Shown here: one piece after another, positions 5,810-8,356 of the stretch
Position numbering within the stretch: position 1 is the stretch's first letter
Layout: each line of letters begins with the position of its first letter
Source of the DNA: an archaeon
Lineage (GTDB): Archaea > Asgardarchaeota > Hermodarchaeia > Hermodarchaeales > Hermodarchaeaceae
Length of the DNA stretch: 8,356 nucleotides
NCBI GenBank assembly: GCA_016550415.1
Contig: JABXGU010000046.1
Location: 1-8,356 of the forward strand
Direction of reading: 5' to 3'
Translations under genes and position numbers: made by a program
Notes under the pieces: generated by a model
Database searches by the model: none
What the model was told of the DNA's origin: nothing
The model's input: only the letters and a program-made list of their open reading frames with translations

Positions 5810-6568
5810 TCAATACTCTGAATGCGCCTGTATTTCGCCTAATAGCTGTTTAACGGCCTCAGGATTTCGCTTAATAAGCCGATTTTTCCGTAGATTTTTT
5901 TCTAATATTTTATCAATCAGCTTACTTTGCCCTATCCATTTTCTGATAAATTGAAAACCACTTGACGGATTCACAGCAGTAAATACACTGATGGTGAATT
6001 CTAATCCCTTTTTCAAGATATCAAAATGCTCACCTTCATCTAGTTGCGCTAGAATCACATCGGTGATTTCAAAACAGAATTTCACTCTTACCTCATTAAG
6101 AAACGGGGGGTGAGCCAATGCGACGAGAATCGCTCGCTTTTCCAGATTATTAGCTACTTCAATCCACTCCGAAAACATGGCCCTCAACTCACCAAAATCC
6201 TCTTCCCCAATCATCTGAAAACCAAAAGCCACCGCTTCTCGCATCCGCCAACGCCCATCATTTGCCAACCTTTTCAAACGGTCTATCAGTGTCGGATCCT
6301 TAGTTTTAGCATAAATTTCCCCTAAACATACCGCCGCACAGAAGGCTAGAAATGCCCGGGGATCATTAACACCCGCTTCATCTTCAGAGATATCCGCCCA
6401 TCTCAATAACACCTCTAAATTCGAATAGATTTCTGCCAACGCGAACGCCAATTCCAAATTAGCCCTTGGTCCGGGCAGATTCGAATGCGTAACCACAAAC
6501 TCCTCTAATTTGTCAGCATCACCAATAATCGGGCTAAGTCTACTAGCCCACTCGTCCCTTTTTCCCAT
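5810..6568 (-). CDS. HEAT/AlkD-like helical repeat protein
   Basis: A 252-residue soluble, all-helical protein with no signal or membrane helix. The clearest region is about 100-180: L-A-N-D-G-R-W-R-M-R-E-A-V-A-F-G-F-Q-M-I-G, then W-I-E-V-A-N-N-L-E-K-R-A-I-L-V-A-L-A-H-P-P-F-L. The pattern 'W-x-x-R-E-A-V-A ... R-A-x-V-A-A-L' is shared by HEAT-repeat proteins related to the DNA alkylation repair fold (AlkD), and the end (L-E-K-N-L-R-K-N-R-L) fits the last repeat of such proteins. AlkD-type enzymes bind DNA through these repeats and remove alkylated bases. Here I cannot confirm the catalytic aspartate or aromatic clamp, so a protein- or DNA-binding scaffold without enzyme activity is just as possible. 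The ATG start is supported by a TATA box about 25 bases before it and no leader. It is divergent from the AlkZ-related gene across repeat R8. Confidence 0.75.
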   Translation of the reverse strand: MGKRDEWASRLSPIIGDADKLEEFVVTHSNLPGPRANLELAFALAEIYSNLEVLLRWADISEDEAGVNDPRAFLAFCAAVCLGEIYAKTKDPTLIDRLKRLANDGRWRMREAVAFGFQMIGEEDFGELRAMFSEWIEVANNLEKRAILVALAHPPFLNEVRVKFCFEITDVILAQLDEGEHFDILKKGLEFTISVFTAVNPSSGFQFIRKWIGQSKLIDKILEKNLRKNRLIKRNPEAVKQLLGEIQAHSEY

Positions 6569-6588
6569 ACACTAAACTTACTCCGCTA

Positions 6589-6596
6589 ATTATAAA
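6589..6596 (-). promoter_or_regulatory. TATA box for the HEAT-repeat gene, leaderless start
   Basis: On the minus strand TTTATAAT is centred about 25 bases before the ATG at 6568, so the transcript should start at or next to the start codon. No SD motif is present, in keeping with a leaderless message. Confidence 0.6.
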
Positions 6597-6630
6597 GAAT
6601 CTCTGGTGTTTTCCCCAATGAAAAAATCCC

Positions 6631-6712
6631 GGAAAAAGAAACAGTGGTCGTCCACCCCAGCTAATCGTGTACAACACCCGTGTTTCACGAGTTCATACAC
6701 TCAAACTCATTG
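6631..6712 (+). repeat. Dispersed intergenic repeat R8
   Basis: The leader GGAAAAAGAAACA is followed by the exact first core GTGGTCGTCCACCCCAGC (6643-6660), then GTACAACACCCGTGTTTCACG (6669-6689), then TTCATACACTCAAACTC, which aligns with the ATACACCCAAACTCC block of R9 and R10. The copy ends near 6712, just before the promoter of the AlkZ-related gene. Confidence 0.88.
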
Positions 6713-6725
6713 GAAAAAATTCTTC

Positions 6726-6732
6726 TATAAAA
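6726..6732 (+). promoter_or_regulatory. Possible TATA box for the AlkZ-related gene
   Basis: TATAAAA lies about 60 bases before the ATG at 6787 and would start transcription near 6755, leaving a leader of about 30 bases. The GGGAG at 6740-6744 is upstream of that point, so it cannot act as an SD motif in this model. The nearer GGATAAATAG (6769-6778) is too close to the start codon. Confidence 0.4.
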
Positions 6733-6786
6733 CAAGAAAGGGAGAATACTTGTAATACGGATACAATTGGATAAATAGATTTGAAA

Positions 6787-7413
6787 ATGCGCGAAACCAA
6801 CACGGTGACGAGCGAGGATGAGGCTTTAATGCTCATCAATTTCTATGGAATCGTTACCCTATTTCCTATAAAGGGAACCCAATTTCCCAGTTTGTACAAG
6901 GCGATAAAAGGAAACCGGGATGAGAAACTCAACAAAACCTGGACCTGGGGAGATAACCTCGCCCACACAAAACGCCTACACTATGGGAAGTTCATACGAA
7001 AACAGGTTACACTCACCTCACTGGAACTCTTCCCCTACCTCTTACGCCTCGCTAGGGAACGCCCACTCGGTCCTCACGCACAACGAATCCTCACCCATCT
7101 CCGAAAACATGGAAGAACCTCAACCACCAACCTCAGAAAAGCCTTGGGCTATCACAAAAAGGAGAAGAAATCGGAATTCATCCGAGCCATTGATGAACTC
7201 CAAATTGCCTTCGCCATCGCCATCGTTGATCGAGAACCAGCCCCACGCCACACCTACACCTATGACCTCATCGAACGCTGGATGCCCCCTGCACTCCTCA
7301 AACAAGCTAAAACTCACCCCCTCGAGGAAGCCAAGAAACGAATAATCACCCAACTACTGACAACTGGCGTAATCACAACACCCAACCAAATCACACGATA
7401 TATCCCAATATAA
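6787..7413 (+). CDS. AlkZ-related (HTH_42-like) protein
   Basis: A 208-residue soluble protein; a TTG two codons upstream is the only alternative, and the ATG is preferred. The N-terminal half has E-D-E-A-L-M-L-I-N-F-Y-G-I-V-T-L-F-P-I-K-G, P-S-L-Y-K-A-I-K-G, and then W-T-W-G-D-N-L-A...H-Y-G-K-F-I-R-K. This run is characteristic of short 'AlkZ-related' proteins: a conserved LFP-x-KG, a W-x-W-x-D-x-L segment, and Y-G-K. The C-terminal half (from about residue 95) looks like a winged helix: H-A-Q-R-I-L-T-H-L-R-K-H-G, T-S-T-T-N-L-R-K-A-L-G, then F-I-R-A-I-D-E-L-Q and a strand. Full AlkZ/YcaQ glycosylases unhook DNA crosslinks and are about twice this length; their catalytic Q-x-Q/Q-x-D motif is not evident here. 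DNA binding is likely, glycosylase activity unproven. It starts opposite the AlkD-like gene, 218 bases away. Confidence 0.72.
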   Translation: MRETNTVTSEDEALMLINFYGIVTLFPIKGTQFPSLYKAIKGNRDEKLNKTWTWGDNLAHTKRLHYGKFIRKQVTLTSLELFPYLLRLARERPLGPHAQRILTHLRKHGRTSTTNLRKALGYHKKEKKSEFIRAIDELQIAFAIAIVDREPAPRHTYTYDLIERWMPPALLKQAKTHPLEEAKKRIITQLLTTGVITTPNQITRYIPI

Positions 7414-7447
7414 CCACGAAAATCCAGTTCAAAGCAATCCACCTTCA

Positions 7448-7570
7448 GAAAAAATGGTCGTCCACTCTAGCGGATCGTACAACACCAGTGGTTCCGAAGA
7501 TATTACACCTAAACTCCTTCCAGCACACATCGCCTCCCAAGGTCGTCCCACGGAATACCCCAGAAGACTA
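7448..7570 (+). repeat. Dispersed intergenic repeat R9 (near full-length copy)
   Basis: AGAAAAAATGGTCGTCCACT, then GTACAACACCAGTGGTTCCG, then ATTACACCTAAACTCCTTCCAGCACACA, CTCCCAAGGTCGTCCCACGGAATA and CCCCAGAAGACTAGG. All blocks of R4 and R10 can be followed in order, with scattered changes. It lies in the convergent gap between the AlkZ-related and small membrane genes. AGAC-TAG-GTCT followed by TTTTCT at 7566-7581 could help end the plus-strand transcript. The rest of the gap, to 7645, holds nothing else I can name. Confidence 0.85.
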
Positions 7571-7645
7571 GGTCTTTTCTAGGCACAAGTCTGTCATAAA
7601 CGAAAGGGAGGAAAAGGAGAACTAGTCGAGGATTCGTGAACTTTG

Positions 7646-7828
7646 CTAATCAGAGCCTCTGGTTACTAGACCGCCCACTAGTCCGATAAGAAGGCCAATG
7701 AACCACGCAAGAAAAATGTAGAAAGCGTTGTTTGTCATTATCCAGAGGACTGATCCAATTACCACTCCAAACAGCATTCCATACAGCACAAATTGCACTA
7801 ACCTACTTCGCTGAACCATATCAACCAC
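7646..7828 (-). CDS. Very small two-helix membrane protein, unknown function
   Basis: Sixty residues from the GTG at 7828, or 57 from the ATG at 7819; no SD motif decides between them. After a short polar start (V-Q-R-S-R) come two membrane helices, about 11-31 and 36-55, joined by a T-N-N turn. The second is glycine-rich (G-L-L-I-G-L-V-G-G-L), as in helices that pack closely or oligomerise, and the protein ends R-G-S-D. I do not recognise a family. Coding is supported by the hydrophobic pattern and by the fact that it fills the interval between R9 and R10; it would otherwise be easy to dismiss as a chance ORF. Confidence 0.6.
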   Translation of the reverse strand: MVDMVQRSRLVQFVLYGMLFGVVIGSVLWIMTNNAFYIFLAWFIGLLIGLVGGLVTRGSD

Positions 7829-7915
7829 TATTCTAAAATCAGAAATTCAAACCCTTTAACGTAAGCATTAGGCACATTGCACTAAATTAGAAGCTTCTCC
7901 TCACACAGTGACATA

Positions 7916-8067
7916 CAAAGAAAAGTGGTCGTCCACCCCACCAGATCGTACAACACCCGTGTTCCCGGCATATACACCCAAACTCCTTACCGCACAAATA
8001 GTCTTCCAAGGTATCCCCACGGGAATGTCTCAGAAGAAAAGGAAGTATGATGTAACCCAGCCTTTTT
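7916..8067 (+). repeat. Dispersed intergenic repeat R10 (full-length copy)
   Basis: Blocks in order: AAAGAAAA; GTGGTCGTCCACCCCA (7925-7940); GTACAACACCCGTGTTCCCG (7948-7967); ATACACCCAAACTCCTTACCGCACAAATAGTCTTCCAAGGTATCCCCACGGGAATG (in pieces over 7972-8028); CAGAAGAAAAGGAAG; and TGATGTAACCCAGCCTTTTT. It aligns with R4 along its whole length and defines the element at about 150 bp. It ends in a T run. Of the divergent gap 7829-8197, bases 7829-7915 show nothing else, and 8068-8197 hold the promoter region of the last gene. Confidence 0.88.
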
Positions 8068-8118
8068 GAAACGTACGGTTTCGTCTAACGTATGCACCGT
8101 GAACTTCTAAGAACGTAC

Positions 8119-8128
8119 AAATATATAC
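8119..8128 (+). promoter_or_regulatory. TATA box for the last gene
   Basis: AAATATATAC lies about 75 bases before the ATG at 8198. Transcription would begin near 8150, giving a leader of about 48 bases that carries an inverted repeat and a GAGGGA SD motif. Confidence 0.55.
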
Positions 8129-8152
8129 TACATAAGCACAAAAACCAATTCA

Positions 8153-8181
8153 TTGGTCGTACACCATACTATCGCGACCAA
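8153..8181 (+). promoter_or_regulatory. Inverted repeat in the leader of the last gene
   Basis: TTGGTCG (8153-8159) and CGACCAA (8175-8181) are exact inverted copies 15 bases apart. They lie just after the predicted transcription start and end three bases before the SD motif (GAGGGA, 8185-8190). It could be an operator for a dimeric regulator or an RNA hairpin that controls ribosome access. Confidence 0.4.
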
Positions 8182-8197
8182 ATTGAGGGAAGTTTCA

Positions 8198-8356
8198 ATG
8201 CACACCAAAAGAACACAATTAGTGATACTACTTGTTGGACTCATTACAATCTTTTCACTCTCCACAACACCTGTCACAGCCATTCAGAATGTCACCTACA
8301 ATCCTGTAACAAAAACGTGGACTATCATACCCACAAATCTCGATGATACCGCCAAT
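8198..8356 (+). CDS. Exported protein, N-terminal part (partial)
   Basis: The first 53 codons of a gene cut by the window edge. The ATG at 8198 follows GAGGGA (8185-8190) by seven bases and starts a textbook signal peptide: M-H-T-K-R, a hydrophobic run L-V-I-L-L-V-G-L-I-T-I-F, then S-T-T-P-V-T-A as a cleavage site near residue 28. The mature part starts I-Q-N-V-T-Y-N-P, with an N-glycosylation sequon, and has a short strand-rich piece ending N-L-D-D-T-A-N. A D-D-T-x-N/A segment early in a secreted protein occurs in pectate-lyase-like beta-helix proteins, but this is too little to name a family. A longer open frame over 8092-8346 in another phase has no signal or SD motif and is a shadow. Confidence 0.75.
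   Translation, partial: MHTKRTQLVILLVGLITIFSLSTTPVTAIQNVTYNPVTKTWTIIPTNLDDTAN

Noticed and set aside
91..8067. Repeats as integron attC sites
   Set aside because: The conserved attC ends (RYYYAAC and GTTRRRY) are not found in the right places, and genes point both ways between same-oriented repeats. The array layout is similar, but the element is not.
91..8067. Repeats as a CRISPR array
   Set aside because: Spacing is hundreds of bases to over 1.7 kb with genes in between, copies are diverged, and no cas gene is visible.
8151..8170. An eleventh repeat copy (TTGGTCGTACACC)
   Set aside because: It resembles the first core with one extra base, but lacks the A/G-rich leader pattern and second core, and is better explained as one arm of the 8153-8181 inverted repeat.
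8092..8346. 84-codon plus-strand ORF
   Set aside because: It overlaps, in another phase, the signal-peptide gene at 8198, which has an SD motif and a typical export sequence. The 8092 frame has neither.

Overview
The window reads as archaeal chromosome, most likely from an Asgard-type or similar mesophilic archaeon. This is inferred from gene style, not from a marker gene. Several genes have an A/T-rich TATA-like box about 25-30 bases before the start codon with no leader (4510, 6568). Others have a box, a leader of about 45 bases and a Shine-Dalgarno (SD) motif (1737, 8198). Three of the large proteins are exported, and two of these end in a single membrane helix followed by a basic tail, the usual way such archaea hold enzymes on the outer face of the cell. 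Gene density is high and most neighbouring genes face different ways, so there is little sign of operons.

Layout from left to right: the last codons of an oligopeptide ABC transporter ATPase (+); a decayed minus-strand fragment with a 4Fe-4S cysteine motif; a surface metallophosphoesterase (-); a secreted seven-repeat beta-propeller with a C-terminal FIMAH-like helical domain (+); a surface-anchored Ntn amidohydrolase of the choloylglycine hydrolase / acyltransferase type (-); a small protein with one membrane helix (+); a two-helix membrane protein (-); a HEAT/AlkD-like helical repeat protein (-); an AlkZ-related (HTH_42-like) protein (+); a 60-residue two-helix membrane protein (-); and the start of an exported protein cut by the window edge (+).

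The striking feature is a family of about ten related noncoding repeats (R1-R10). There is one in every intergenic gap and two around the ferredoxin-like fragment. All lie in the same orientation although the genes between them point both ways. The best copies (3263-3425, 7448-7570, 7916-8067) are about 120-160 bp and hold an A-rich leader, a GTGGTCGTCCACC core, a TACAACACCCGTGTT core, and a tail with a further dyad. The result is a strict repeat-gene-repeat-gene order with one gene per interval. It resembles a cassette array, or a genome-wide strand-oriented intergenic element. No integrase or transposase is visible and the repeats do not match integron attC sites, so mechanism and function are open.

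The genes do not form one obvious pathway. Three extracellular proteins (phosphoesterase, propeller, amidohydrolase) fit nutrient scavenging or surface work, together with the peptide transporter at the left edge. The HEAT and AlkZ-like proteins belong to folds used in DNA alkylation repair, but neither can be assigned an activity from sequence alone.
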